A stretch of DNA of 35,381 nt from Bacteroidales bacterium. Its GTDB lineage: Bacteria; Bacteroidota; Bacteroidia; Bacteroidales; TTA-H9. The stretch spans positions 1-35,381 of the forward strand of contig JAQVCV010000053.1 of assembly GCA_028689615.1 (NCBI GenBank), in the 5' to 3' direction. The position numbers and the translations under genes were made by a program. Positions 22,156 through 29,900 of the stretch are shown here, one piece after another; position 1 is the stretch's first letter, and each line of letters begins with the position of its first letter. The notes below the pieces were generated by a model. The model saw only the letters and a program-made list of their open reading frames with translations, was not told the DNA's origin and searched no databases.

Positions 22156-23247
22156 ATGAATACCCAACCCACCGACATTGCCTCAACACCTCTTTTTTTT
22201 ATTATGGGGCGACCCCGCTCAGGCACCACCATGCTGAGCACCCTCTTCGATGCCCATCCCAATGTGAAGATACCTCCCGAGTTTCCTATCATGATCCCTC
22301 TTTATCAGCGCTTCAGAAAAGTGAAGGTGTTCGACGAAGCAACCATCCACCAGTTTGTGGCGTTTATTTTTCAGCACAACGTGTTTATCCACCGCACACT
22401 CGAAAACCTGAAAATCGACAGGCAATCTTTTACCAACGACCTGATGACCCTTGCCGGAAAGGGAACCATTCAGGATATGCTCAAAAAGCTGAATGCCTAT
22501 ACCTTTTCTCTGTTCGACAAAGAAGAAATATTGGCTATTGGCGACAAAAATCCTGTTTATTCAATTTACACCGAGCGGTTTTTGAGGATTTTTCCTGATG
22601 CCAAATTTATTTGCATCATTCGCGATTACCGCGATAATTTTGTTTCGATGCAAAAACTCGCCGATTTGAAGCTGGAGGCCCCCATTCTTCCTTTGCAGGT
22701 AGCCCGGTGGCGTTACGTGGTGAAGATTTTTCTGAGGTGCAAAAACAAATACCCCGACAGGTTTAAAATAATTCGCTACGAAGATTTTGTGGCCAATAAG
22801 GAACAGATGCTCCCCGAGTTGTGCCGGTTTGTAGGAATACCGTTTAACCCGGTGATGTTCGATTTTTACAGAAAGAAGGAAGAGACCATGAAAACCTACG
22901 ACAACCCGTTGATCGAACGTTTTCACAGCAGCCTGATGAATCCTGTGAACACTACGCGTATGGAGCAATGGCGAACCCAAATGACTCCCGCCCAGGTGCG
23001 GATGGCCAATGTGGTTGCAGGTAAATATGCCCTGCAGTTTAAATATGTCGATCGTGCCGAAAAAAACCGGCTGTGGCTGTGGCTTCAGTCGCGCCCGATG
23101 AGCATATACGGGTGGCTCCTGTTCAAATTGTATTATTGGGGATCGTACCTCCCTTCGTCGGTCGTGCTGTGGCTTTCTGTAAAACTGCTGGTTCTTGTCA
23201 GAGCCTGGCATTTCTTTAAAGGGTCGTCGAATATGGCAAAATCCTAA
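22156..23247 (+). CDS. PAPS-dependent sulfotransferase family protein 1
   Basis: 363 residues. The 5'-phosphosulfate loop is GRPRSGTTML (18-27) and the 3'-phosphate motif is IIRDYRDNFVS (Arg 156, Ser 164), as in the sulfotransferase fold that moves sulfate from PAPS to a hydroxyl or amine. The LFDAHPNVKIPPEFP stretch after the P-loop contains a 'HPxx' motif seen in the family. No signal peptide; a hydrophobic C-terminal stretch (about 310-345) may anchor it to the membrane. Acceptor unknown. Paralogue of the next gene (12 nt away), sharing long identical motifs. Cotranscribed with the two-component genes, an unusual pairing. Confidence 0.9.
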   Translation: MNTQPTDIASTPLFFIMGRPRSGTTMLSTLFDAHPNVKIPPEFPIMIPLYQRFRKVKVFDEATIHQFVAFIFQHNVFIHRTLENLKIDRQSFTNDLMTLAGKGTIQDMLKKLNAYTFSLFDKEEILAIGDKNPVYSIYTERFLRIFPDAKFICIIRDYRDNFVSMQKLADLKLEAPILPLQVARWRYVVKIFLRCKNKYPDRFKIIRYEDFVANKEQMLPELCRFVGIPFNPVMFDFYRKKEETMKTYDNPLIERFHSSLMNPVNTTRMEQWRTQMTPAQVRMANVVAGKYALQFKYVDRAEKNRLWLWLQSRPMSIYGWLLFKLYYWGSYLPSSVVLWLSVKLLVLVRAWHFFKGSSNMAKS

Positions 23248-23259
23248 ATTTTAAAAAAA

Positions 23260-24321
23260 ATGGCTACACCTTTTTTCTTTATTCTTGGACGTCCCCGTTC
23301 GGGTACAACACTATTAAAGGCATTATTCGATGCTCATCCCAATGTGAAGATCCCTCCCGAGTTACCGATTTTTCTACCATTATATCAAAAATTTAGAAAG
23401 ATAAAAAACTGGGATCACAAGGCTATTCATTCTTTCGTTGATCACGTCTTTGAGCCCAATGTTTTTAACAACAGGAGGATTGAAAATCTCAGAATCGATC
23501 GCGATAAACTTTTAACAGACCTCCTCAGGCAAGCTGAAAATGTTACCATACAGGAGTTGTTGGTTCAGTTGAACAAGCATGCTTATTCGCCATTCCCAAA
23601 GGAGGATATCATGGCTGTGGGCGATAAAAACCCGGTTTATTCTGTATATACACAACGCCTACTTTCTATTTTTCCTGACGCTAAATTTATTGCTATTGTT
23701 CGTGATTACCGCGATAATTTTGTCTCTTTGCGTAATTTGGAGGAGGTGAAATTAGAAGCCCCGGTGTTGACTCTTCAAACAACCAGGTGGAGAATTGTCA
23801 CAAAAACTTTCCTTCGCTGCCAGAGAAATTACCCTCAACGTTTTTACGTGATCAGGTATGAGGATCTGGTGAGCCAGCCGGAAGAACAAATTAAGCTGCT
23901 TTGTGGTTTCCTGGGCATCCCTTACGTGGCGGAGGTTTTCCGTTTTCATGAAAAGAAGGAAGAGGTACTCAGGATGTTTCCAAACCCTTTGATCGAAAAG
24001 ATTCATAAGAGTCTGATGAATCCGGTAAACACCAGCCGGATGAACTTGTGGAAAAGCAGCTTAACCCGGGCGGAGGTGAAAATGGCCGACCAGCTTGCCG
24101 GTACAACAGCCGATAAGCTTCATTACAAAAGAGAGTACAATAAATTTTGCATTCTTCACAGGCTAAAAGCCCTCCCGATGACCCTGTATGCTTATCTGCT
24201 ATTTGCCCTTATGCGTGCTGCAGCCAGTTTACCATATAGGCTGAATCGTCGTTTTGCTCTGGCACTTCCAATGCTCGTGAAATTTTACGTTCGTTTGAAA
24301 GGCGGCTTAAAAAACCGTTAA
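23260..24321 (+). CDS. PAPS-dependent sulfotransferase family protein 2
   Basis: 353 residues, ATG at 23260. Near the N-terminus the P-loop GRPRSGTTLL, then LFDAHPNVKIPPELP. The 3'-phosphate motif is IVRDYRDNFVS and the conserved late motif is LMNPVNTSRMNLWK, shared with protein 1. A hydrophobic C-terminus (YAYLLFALMRAAASLPY) suggests membrane contact. The DNA is visibly more AT-rich than that of its paralogue, so the two may have different histories, or this copy may have drifted. The two enzymes might sulfate two positions or two acceptors of one product. Confidence 0.9.
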   Translation: MATPFFFILGRPRSGTTLLKALFDAHPNVKIPPELPIFLPLYQKFRKIKNWDHKAIHSFVDHVFEPNVFNNRRIENLRIDRDKLLTDLLRQAENVTIQELLVQLNKHAYSPFPKEDIMAVGDKNPVYSVYTQRLLSIFPDAKFIAIVRDYRDNFVSLRNLEEVKLEAPVLTLQTTRWRIVTKTFLRCQRNYPQRFYVIRYEDLVSQPEEQIKLLCGFLGIPYVAEVFRFHEKKEEVLRMFPNPLIEKIHKSLMNPVNTSRMNLWKSSLTRAEVKMADQLAGTTADKLHYKREYNKFCILHRLKALPMTLYAYLLFALMRAAASLPYRLNRRFALALPMLVKFYVRLKGGLKNR

Positions 24322-24324
24322 AAC

Positions 24325-24343
24325 TTATTATTCAAAATAATAA
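24325..24343. terminator. Possible bidirectional terminator, AT-only hairpin
   Basis: TTATTATT-CAA-AATAATAA between the convergent sulfotransferase and GNAT genes, overlapping the last codons of the latter. The stem has eight A-T pairs and no GC, so it is weak. Confidence 0.3.
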
Positions 24344-25005
24344 AATCTTCCCGACGAGTTCTCTTCTGTTTTTTGTATGTATTTGCTTGCCTTCACAATT
24401 GCTTCCCAGCCTTTAACCACCGGGTCGTTGAATTCGGTGCTTTCAATCAGCAATACCCCCTTTTTGGTGCTTCCGGCAAGCACCGAAACAGCTTTGCGCA
24501 GCCTGGGAGCTTTTTTCATAAACGATTCGTGTGTGATCTGGAAAGCTTGGTTGTTAACATGTTCCTGGTTGGGGAGCTTCTCGTACCCAAGCATTTTTAC
24601 AAAGGCCTGAACGCTCTTGTTCTCTCTTAATACATGAGCTTTTACCACTTTCCAGTTAAAGGCCGTGAACAGCAACTCGGTTGTGATATACGAAACTATG
24701 GCCGGCAAGGGTGTTTGGTGCGTTTTGGGATCGGGAAAGAAAATGCCCCCTTCGCAGTCGAAGTTTTCCCAGTCAATGTTTTTCACATTAATCACCCCCA
24801 CCTTTTTCCCTTTGTATTCAACAAGGGTGTAGAGGTTGTTGGTGTTGTTGATGGTTTTAAACCAGGCAGCCTGCATTTCGGGTGTAATGTATTCACGGTA
24901 CTCATAGTTTTGAACCACCACGGGGTCGTTACGCCAGCAACGCACCAATTCAATGTCGCTCTCTTTTAATAAATAAAAATTTACACCCAGGTTGGAATAG
25001 ATCAT
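24328..25005 (-). CDS. GNAT-family acyltransferase
   Basis: 225 residues. The first 165 residues form a GNAT fold of the RimJ/PseH kind: LLKESDIELVRCWRNDP at the start, YTLVEYKGKKVGVINVKNID in the middle and ENKSVQAFVKMLGYEK in the acyl-CoA binding region (the 'N-x-x-S/A ... k-lGF' motif). The final 60 residues are an extension without recognised domain. RimJ/PseH-type proteins acylate amino-sugars or protein N-termini. With an ACP, KAS III and SDR in the same operon, a hydroxyacyl transfer onto an amino-sugar is plausible. Last gene of its operon. Confidence 0.8.
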   Translation of the reverse strand: MIYSNLGVNFYLLKESDIELVRCWRNDPVVVQNYEYREYITPEMQAAWFKTINNTNNLYTLVEYKGKKVGVINVKNIDWENFDCEGGIFFPDPKTHQTPLPAIVSYITTELLFTAFNWKVVKAHVLRENKSVQAFVKMLGYEKLPNQEHVNNQAFQITHESFMKKAPRLRKAVSVLAGSTKKGVLLIESTEFNDPVVKGWEAIVKASKYIQKTEENSSGRFYYFE

Positions 25006-25023
25006 GTGGCAAAAGTTCTCAGG

Positions 25024-25980
25024 TTAAAGTATTTTTTTGATTGAAAAAGGTGGTTTGCGGTTCTGCGCCTGGTAAATCCGGCTTAGATATTCGCCCAGAA
25101 CCCCAAGGCTGAATAGGATGATGCTGGTAGAAAACAAGATGGTTACAATGAGCGAAGTGTAACCCAGTTGAATGTCGAAAAACAGTTTCTTAAAAATAGA
25201 AAACAAACCGTAGGCAAAGGTTATCAGCGAAAATGTAAATCCACCGTAAACCAGTAGCTTCAAAGGAACTGTAGTATAATACAAAACCAGGTTGGCAAAC
25301 ATTTTGAAGAGCGAAAGGGTTGAGTAGCCCGATTGGTTGTATTTGCGTGGTAAATGATCGACAACCACGAAGGATACATCGTTGGTGTACCAGCTTAATA
25401 CTTCGTCGATAAAAATAAAATTGTGGTTGTGTTGCAAAATTTTTTGAGTCAGTTCCCTGGTCATCATTCGAAACGACGATCCGTCGCCGTAAGAATCGTG
25501 AAATACACGGGCCGATTTTTTGAGGGTGCGACTGGCTGTGTTTCTGAACAACGAGTGTTTTTTCCGGCGATAAACGCCATAAACCAGGTCGGCCGCGGTT
25601 CGTTCGTACTCCTCTATCAGATGAGCTATCTCGCCCGGAGGTGTCTGCAGATCGTCATCAATAGTGATTATAAACTGCCCCTTTGCAAATCCCATCCCGC
25701 AGAAGGTGGCGTTGTGCTGTCCGAAGTTGCGACTTAAACGTATGGCTGTTAGTGTATTGGGGTTGTTCTTCTTTAAAGTGCTGAGCACTTCCCAACTGTT
25801 GTCGGAGCTGTGATCGTCAACCAGAATTACCTCGAAGGAGCTGTTCCGGGTTTCAAAAAAGGCCACAACAGCATCAATCAATTCGTTCAGCGAATCCTGG
25901 CTGTTATAGACCGGAACAACTACCGAGAAATCGATAGGCCGATCGCCTGCCAGTTGTGTATTTGAAGCGGTTTCAGTCAT
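25024..25980 (-). CDS. Family 2 glycosyltransferase, DPM1/GtrB-like, two membrane helices
   Basis: 318 residues. The GT-A catalytic domain runs from SVVVPVYNSQDSL (about 20) with VDDHSSDNS, nucleotide-binding IDDDLQTPP (DXD-type metal motif) and GDGSSFRMM. Two C-terminal transmembrane segments (about 233-258 and 268-295) end in LGEYLSRIYQAQNRKPPFSIK, the usual tail of the GtrB/ArnC/polyprenyl-phosphate group. It probably transfers a sugar from an NDP donor to undecaprenyl phosphate on the cytoplasmic side. Start ATG 1 nt after the SDR stop, so coupled translation is likely. Confidence 0.9.
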   Translation of the reverse strand: MTETASNTQLAGDRPIDFSVVVPVYNSQDSLNELIDAVVAFFETRNSSFEVILVDDHSSDNSWEVLSTLKKNNPNTLTAIRLSRNFGQHNATFCGMGFAKGQFIITIDDDLQTPPGEIAHLIEEYERTAADLVYGVYRRKKHSLFRNTASRTLKKSARVFHDSYGDGSSFRMMTRELTQKILQHNHNFIFIDEVLSWYTNDVSFVVVDHLPRKYNQSGYSTLSLFKMFANLVLYYTTVPLKLLVYGGFTFSLITFAYGLFSIFKKLFFDIQLGYTSLIVTILFSTSIILFSLGVLGEYLSRIYQAQNRKPPFSIKKIL

Positions 25981-25981
25981 T

Positions 25982-26725
25982 CTATTCTCCTCCCATTATC
26001 AGCGATGTTCCAGTTACCCAGCGCGATGCATCCGACATGAAATAAAGGATAGCCTGAGCCACATCAGCGGGTTTTCCAATTCCCAGCGGGTAGCGTTTCA
26101 AATAGCGTTCGAGAGCCTCCTGCTTCATCCCCTCTTCGGCAGGGCTTTCAATCATAGGAGTTTCGACCAGCCCAGCCTGAATGAAATTCGATCTGATCCC
26201 TTTGCCCACCATCTCAAGCGCCAGGGTGCGCGAATAAGCTTCGAGGGCTGCCTTCGAACTGCTGTAAAGGGCACCGCCAAAATAGGGATTGCGTGTGGCA
26301 ATACTCGACATAAACAGCACCGAAGCACCGTCGGCCAGTTTGCGCTTGCGCAATATCAGGCTCGTGAGCAACACCGGCACCTGATAATTGATGGAGAACA
26401 TCTGGTTGATGTCGTCGTTGGTGATAAATTTAACAGGCAGCGGCCCAACGATTCCGGCACAATGAACAAGGCCGTCAAGCAAAGGAAGTTTCGAAACAAA
26501 ATCGTTAAGCTCTTGCTCCACGGTTAGATCAGCAATAAAGGTTTGAATTGTTGCTCCGGGTTGAAGCTCCAGCGCGTCGCGGGTTTGGCTCAGGCGGGTG
26601 TTGTCGCGGCCAGTTACAACCAGCGATGCCCCACAACGAGCTGCCTGAAGGGCTGTTTCGCGGCCTATGCCCGATGAGGCCCCGGTAATCAGAAGGGTTT
26701 TCCCTGTGAGTTGGTATTCGTTCAT
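25982..26725 (-). CDS. Short-chain dehydrogenase/reductase (FabG-like)
   Basis: 247 residues, classical SDR. Rossmann motif TGASSGIGRE (about 14-23), NNAG-type segment HCAGIVG, catalytic Ser in MSSIATRN, and YSSSKAAL for the Tyr-x-x-x-Lys pair. Ending DASRWVTGTSLIMGGE is the FabG-type C-terminus. It is likely a 3-oxoacyl-ACP reductase acting on the product of the KAS III encoded 50 nt upstream. NADPH is likely, judging from the Arg after the second strand (TGRDN). Confidence 0.9.
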   Translation of the reverse strand: MNEYQLTGKTLLITGASSGIGRETALQAARCGASLVVTGRDNTRLSQTRDALELQPGATIQTFIADLTVEQELNDFVSKLPLLDGLVHCAGIVGPLPVKFITNDDINQMFSINYQVPVLLTSLILRKRKLADGASVLFMSSIATRNPYFGGALYSSSKAALEAYSRTLALEMVGKGIRSNFIQAGLVETPMIESPAEEGMKQEALERYLKRYPLGIGKPADVAQAILYFMSDASRWVTGTSLIMGGE

Positions 26726-26775
26726 GACAGTCAGCTTGAGGTTAACAAGGGTTGTGACCTTCTCATCGGGGTTTG

Positions 26776-27834
26776 TTAGTCAACCTCGAGCAGGTCGGGA
26801 ACGCATAGGGTGTTGGTTTCCAACAATGCCGATCCCCACGACAATCCAACGCCAAAAGCCGAAAGCAACAACTTGTTGCGATTCTGTCGGAGGGCATCCT
26901 GCAGAGCTACAAGCAGCGTCAGCGGGACTGAAGCACCGCTGGTGTTTCCAAATTCTTTAATAGAGTAGGGGACTTTGGCCGGATCAATCTTCAGCATTTT
27001 CCGCAAGGTTTCGTTTATCAGGCGGTTGGCCTGATGAAACACCACCCAGTCGGTATCGCCCAGTGTCTGGTTTGAATAGGTGAGGAGTTTTTTGATGTTG
27101 GGAACCACTTCACGCAAGGTGAAATTGAACACCTCCACGCCGTCGAGCTCCAGATTCATGCGCGAACGATAAATGCCGTCGCTGACCTTTTTTACATCAA
27201 ACGATTGGCGCGAGAGGCCGTTTCTGGCTCCACCGTCTTTGATCATCAAAGCTTTATAGCCGGAACCATCGGTTTGGAGGTTGAAATACATGGGGCCGGC
27301 CGTTGGATCAAATTCCAGTGCAGTAACCGTTCCCACGTCGCCGAACAAGGGGTAGGTACTCTTGTCGCGGTAATGGGTTGTGAGGGTCGAGATGTCGCCC
27401 ACCATCAGCAATGCCTTGCGAAAATGGCCGGCCTGCATCATGCTTCCCACCACCGAAAGTCCATACACGTAGCCCGAGCAGCCCATCCCAACATCGAAGG
27501 CCACACAGGAATGGGGCAGGCGGAGCCTGTCCTGAACGATGCAGGCCGTGGTGGGAACCAGATAATCGCGCGATTGGGAGACGAAAACCAACAAATCAAC
27601 TTCTGACCGATCCCAGTTGAGATCGGTCAGGAGTTTCTCGGCAGCCACCACGCACAAATCGGCTGTGGTAACCCCTTTGGAAGCCACACGGCGCGTTTCA
27701 ACACCTATGGTTTTGATAAGTTGCTCCCGTTCCTTCTCTTTGATCCAGTTGTAGTCGCGGTTTGAAACAACTTTTTTGGGAACACAGGCAGCAAGTCCTG
27801 CCATCCTTATGCCGTTGAGTGTTGAAAGCGCCAT
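26776..27834 (-). CDS. Ketoacyl-ACP synthase III (FabH-like)
   Basis: 352 residues. Thiolase fold with the catalytic triad Cys 119 (GMGCSGYVYG), His 267 (VVFHQANRLI) and Asn 297 (EFGNTSG). The second-last segment LLSAFGVGLSWGSALL is the usual Gly-rich C-terminal motif. It should condense an acyl-CoA starter with malonyl-ACP. It is dedicated, not housekeeping, because it lies in an operon with its own ACP and is unlinked to fabD/plsX. Start ATG 27834 is 30 nt after the ACP stop. Confidence 0.92.
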   Translation of the reverse strand: MALSTLNGIRMAGLAACVPKKVVSNRDYNWIKEKEREQLIKTIGVETRRVASKGVTTADLCVVAAEKLLTDLNWDRSEVDLLVFVSQSRDYLVPTTACIVQDRLRLPHSCVAFDVGMGCSGYVYGLSVVGSMMQAGHFRKALLMVGDISTLTTHYRDKSTYPLFGDVGTVTALEFDPTAGPMYFNLQTDGSGYKALMIKDGGARNGLSRQSFDVKKVSDGIYRSRMNLELDGVEVFNFTLREVVPNIKKLLTYSNQTLGDTDWVVFHQANRLINETLRKMLKIDPAKVPYSIKEFGNTSGASVPLTLLVALQDALRQNRNKLLLSAFGVGLSWGSALLETNTLCVPDLLEVD

Positions 27835-27864
27835 ATGATAATTGCTTTATGGGTTTATTGAGTC

Positions 27865-28098
27865 CTAAACACGGCTTTTCACCGTCTCAAACACATCGTT
27901 CACGGTTTTCGCCTTCACCAGGTCATCGGCAGTGATGGTAACATCGTACTCCGTTTTAACCATAGCTATCAGTACCAGTGCGTTGATCGAATTCCAGTCG
28001 AACATATCGCGAAATTTACTTTCGGGTTTCAGTTTCCCGGGCTCCAGTTCATCGAATTCAGCTTCGATTTTTGTAATGAAATCTTCTACAGTGATCAT
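27865..28098 (-). CDS. Acyl carrier protein
   Basis: 77 residues, typical ACP size and acidity. The phosphopantetheine site is FDWNSINALVLIA with Ser 37; the usual 'DSLD' is here 'WNSI', a variation common in non-housekeeping ACPs. Helix II LVLIAMVKTEYDV and the final TVNDVFETVKSRV fit the four-helix fold. First gene of the ACP-KAS III-SDR-GT2-GNAT operon. Confidence 0.92.
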   Translation of the reverse strand: MITVEDFITKIEAEFDELEPGKLKPESKFRDMFDWNSINALVLIAMVKTEYDVTITADDLVKAKTVNDVFETVKSRV

Positions 28099-28120
28099 TT
28101 CGGTTAAGAATTAAGATCAG

Positions 28121-28128
28121 CAAATGTA
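28121..28128 (-). promoter_or_regulatory. Predicted -7 box of the ACP operon
   Basis: TACATTTG on the minus strand is an exact TANNTTTG and lies 22 nt before the ACP ATG. No TTG at -33 was found. Confidence 0.45.
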
Positions 28129-28233
28129 ATGGTTTTTGCTCATTCAGTTGCTGTAAAAAACGTTGAAAACTGTAAAACAGTTGCTTGTAGCGTTCGCACG
28201 GTTCGGTTTTGAGGGTTGTTGGTCAACCTTCTT

Positions 28234-28488
28234 TCAGAGCAGGTCAACCGGGTTGCTGCTTGGGAATTCATGAAGCGGAATCCCTTTTTCTCCAATCAAG
28301 AAGGTCGTGGCACTACTAACCTTTCTTCTAAAAGTTGCAAGCCCGTCGAGGGTTCGGGGTAGCCCGCCCTTGACTTCAAGAGCCATCACCGCGTCGTGCT
28401 TTTTCACATCAAAACCAACTTCAAGGTTCACCTCACGCAAATTACACACATCTAAAGCTCCGCCAATGAAACAATTCAGCAGATGCAT
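28234..28488 (-). pseudogene. Remnant of an AAA ATPase with DUF4143 C-terminal domain
   Basis: 84-codon frame whose residues 18-84 (EVNLEVGFDVKKHDAVMALE, then VKGG, with ATTFLIGEKGIPLHEFPSS) match the nuclease-like C-terminus of the AAA_14/DUF4143 ATPases ('EVDFVI...IEVK...GG...L..F'). Those proteins are about 370-400 residues long, so only the last fifth remains and the N-terminus is gone. It is probably an old transferred gene decayed between two operons. Confidence 0.5.
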
Positions 28489-28504
28489 TTCCCAACCGAT
28501 TTCT

Positions 28505-28512
28505 TATCTTTG
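28505..28512 (+). promoter_or_regulatory. Predicted -7 box of the radical SAM operon
   Basis: TATCTTTG, exact TANNTTTG, 17 nt before the GTG at 28530. It supports GTG as start of the first radical SAM gene, since no ATG lies between. Confidence 0.5.
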
Positions 28513-28529
28513 CAGGGTAGAAGAAGCAA

Positions 28530-29900
28530 GTGAAAGACCATAGACTGATATTGATCAACCCCGCCAACACCTGGCGACGGGGATTTTTGCTCAGAAATGA
28601 ATCGCGGCAGGCACCGCTCGGTTTGGGCATTGTGGCGGCTCTGACGCCGCCTGAGTGGAAAATTAAAATTCTTGACGAGAACTTCCGCAAGTTCAGGTTT
28701 CAACCCGCCGATTTGGTAGGCATAACCTCGTTTACATCCACCATAACAAGGGCTTATGAAATTGCCGATCTCTACCGGCAACAGGGTATCCCGGTGGTGA
28801 TAGGCGGAATTCATGCTTCGGCCATGCCCGTGGAGGCCCTCAACCATTGCGATGCGGTGGTGGTTGGCGAAGCCGAATCAACCTGGCCGCAGGTGATAGC
28901 CGATTTCCACGCGGGAAAGCTTCAGAAGATTTACCACGGGACTTTTGGTGACATGAAACTGTCGCCACGGCCACGTCACGACCTTTTTCACCCGGGTTAC
29001 TATTTCGCCTCGGTACAAACCTCTCGCGGATGCCCTATGGATTGCGAATTTTGTTCGGTTCCTTCCTTCAATGGCCACAAATACCGTCTGCGCGAGGTTA
29101 ACCAAATCCTCGACGAGTTGGAATCGCTACCGCACAAACTCATCTATTTTGTTGATGACAACATCATTGGCTACGGTCAGTTGGCCGAACAACACGCCCG
29201 TTCCCTTTTTCAGGGGATGATTGATCGGAAACTCAACAAGGAGTGGTTTGCCCAAACCTCGCTCAACATTGCCGAGAAGCCCGATTTGCTGCAACTGGCC
29301 GCCAAAGCTGGTTGTCGCATGGTGCTCATAGGTATTGAGGCCGAGAAACCGGCGCAACTCAAAGATGCCAACAAACGCTTGAACCTGAAGATGGGAGTTG
29401 ACGTTTACAGGCAATCGTTCCGAACCATCCACAAAGCCGGGATCGCGATTCTGGGAGCATTTATCTACGGACTCGATTCCGATACACCAGCCGACATCCG
29501 CAACCGTACCCGTTACATCATGCGAAGCAGTGTGGATGTAACCCAGGCAAGCATCCTGACCCCATTGCCAGGTACCAGGCTCTTCGAAAATTATTCAAAA
29601 AACCAAAGGTTGCTCATCAACCAATTCCCCGAAGGATGGAAACATTTTCATTTCACCGATGTGGTGTTTAATCCCGTTAAAATGACCCCCGAACAACTTG
29701 CCCGGGAGGTTACCCGCGCCTACAGGCATTTGCTCTCAAAAAGATATTTGTGTTTCAGTTTCATACGCACCTGGTGGAACACCCAAAGCCTGCGCACCGC
29801 CGTGTGGGCCTGGAATTCAAACCTCAACTACAAAAGCCTGGCTCTGGAAAGGCCTGTAAGCTTTTCGTACACCAACCACACCCCGCCCCATGAGCCATAA
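28530..29900 (+). CDS. B12-binding-type radical SAM protein 1
   Basis: 456 residues, GTG start. Residues 1-130 are a cobalamin-binding-like Rossmann domain (LILINPAN, PLGLGIVAALTP, GGIHASAMP, VVGEAEST), without the His of the DxHxxG motif, as is common in radical SAM members. Then the 4Fe-4S motif CPMDCEFC (Cys 168, 172, 175; CxxxCxxC) and the radical SAM barrel (about 160-330). A C-terminal domain of about 100 residues contains SFIRTWW and the like, resembling the C-terminal region (DUF4070) of HpnP-type enzymes. Members of this group methylate unactivated carbon or make C-C bonds (HpnP, HpnR) in lipids. Substrate unknown. First gene of three tandem paralogues. Confidence 0.9.
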   Translation: MKDHRLILINPANTWRRGFLLRNESRQAPLGLGIVAALTPPEWKIKILDENFRKFRFQPADLVGITSFTSTITRAYEIADLYRQQGIPVVIGGIHASAMPVEALNHCDAVVVGEAESTWPQVIADFHAGKLQKIYHGTFGDMKLSPRPRHDLFHPGYYFASVQTSRGCPMDCEFCSVPSFNGHKYRLREVNQILDELESLPHKLIYFVDDNIIGYGQLAEQHARSLFQGMIDRKLNKEWFAQTSLNIAEKPDLLQLAAKAGCRMVLIGIEAEKPAQLKDANKRLNLKMGVDVYRQSFRTIHKAGIAILGAFIYGLDSDTPADIRNRTRYIMRSSVDVTQASILTPLPGTRLFENYSKNQRLLINQFPEGWKHFHFTDVVFNPVKMTPEQLAREVTRAYRHLLSKRYLCFSFIRTWWNTQSLRTAVWAWNSNLNYKSLALERPVSFSYTNHTPPHEP

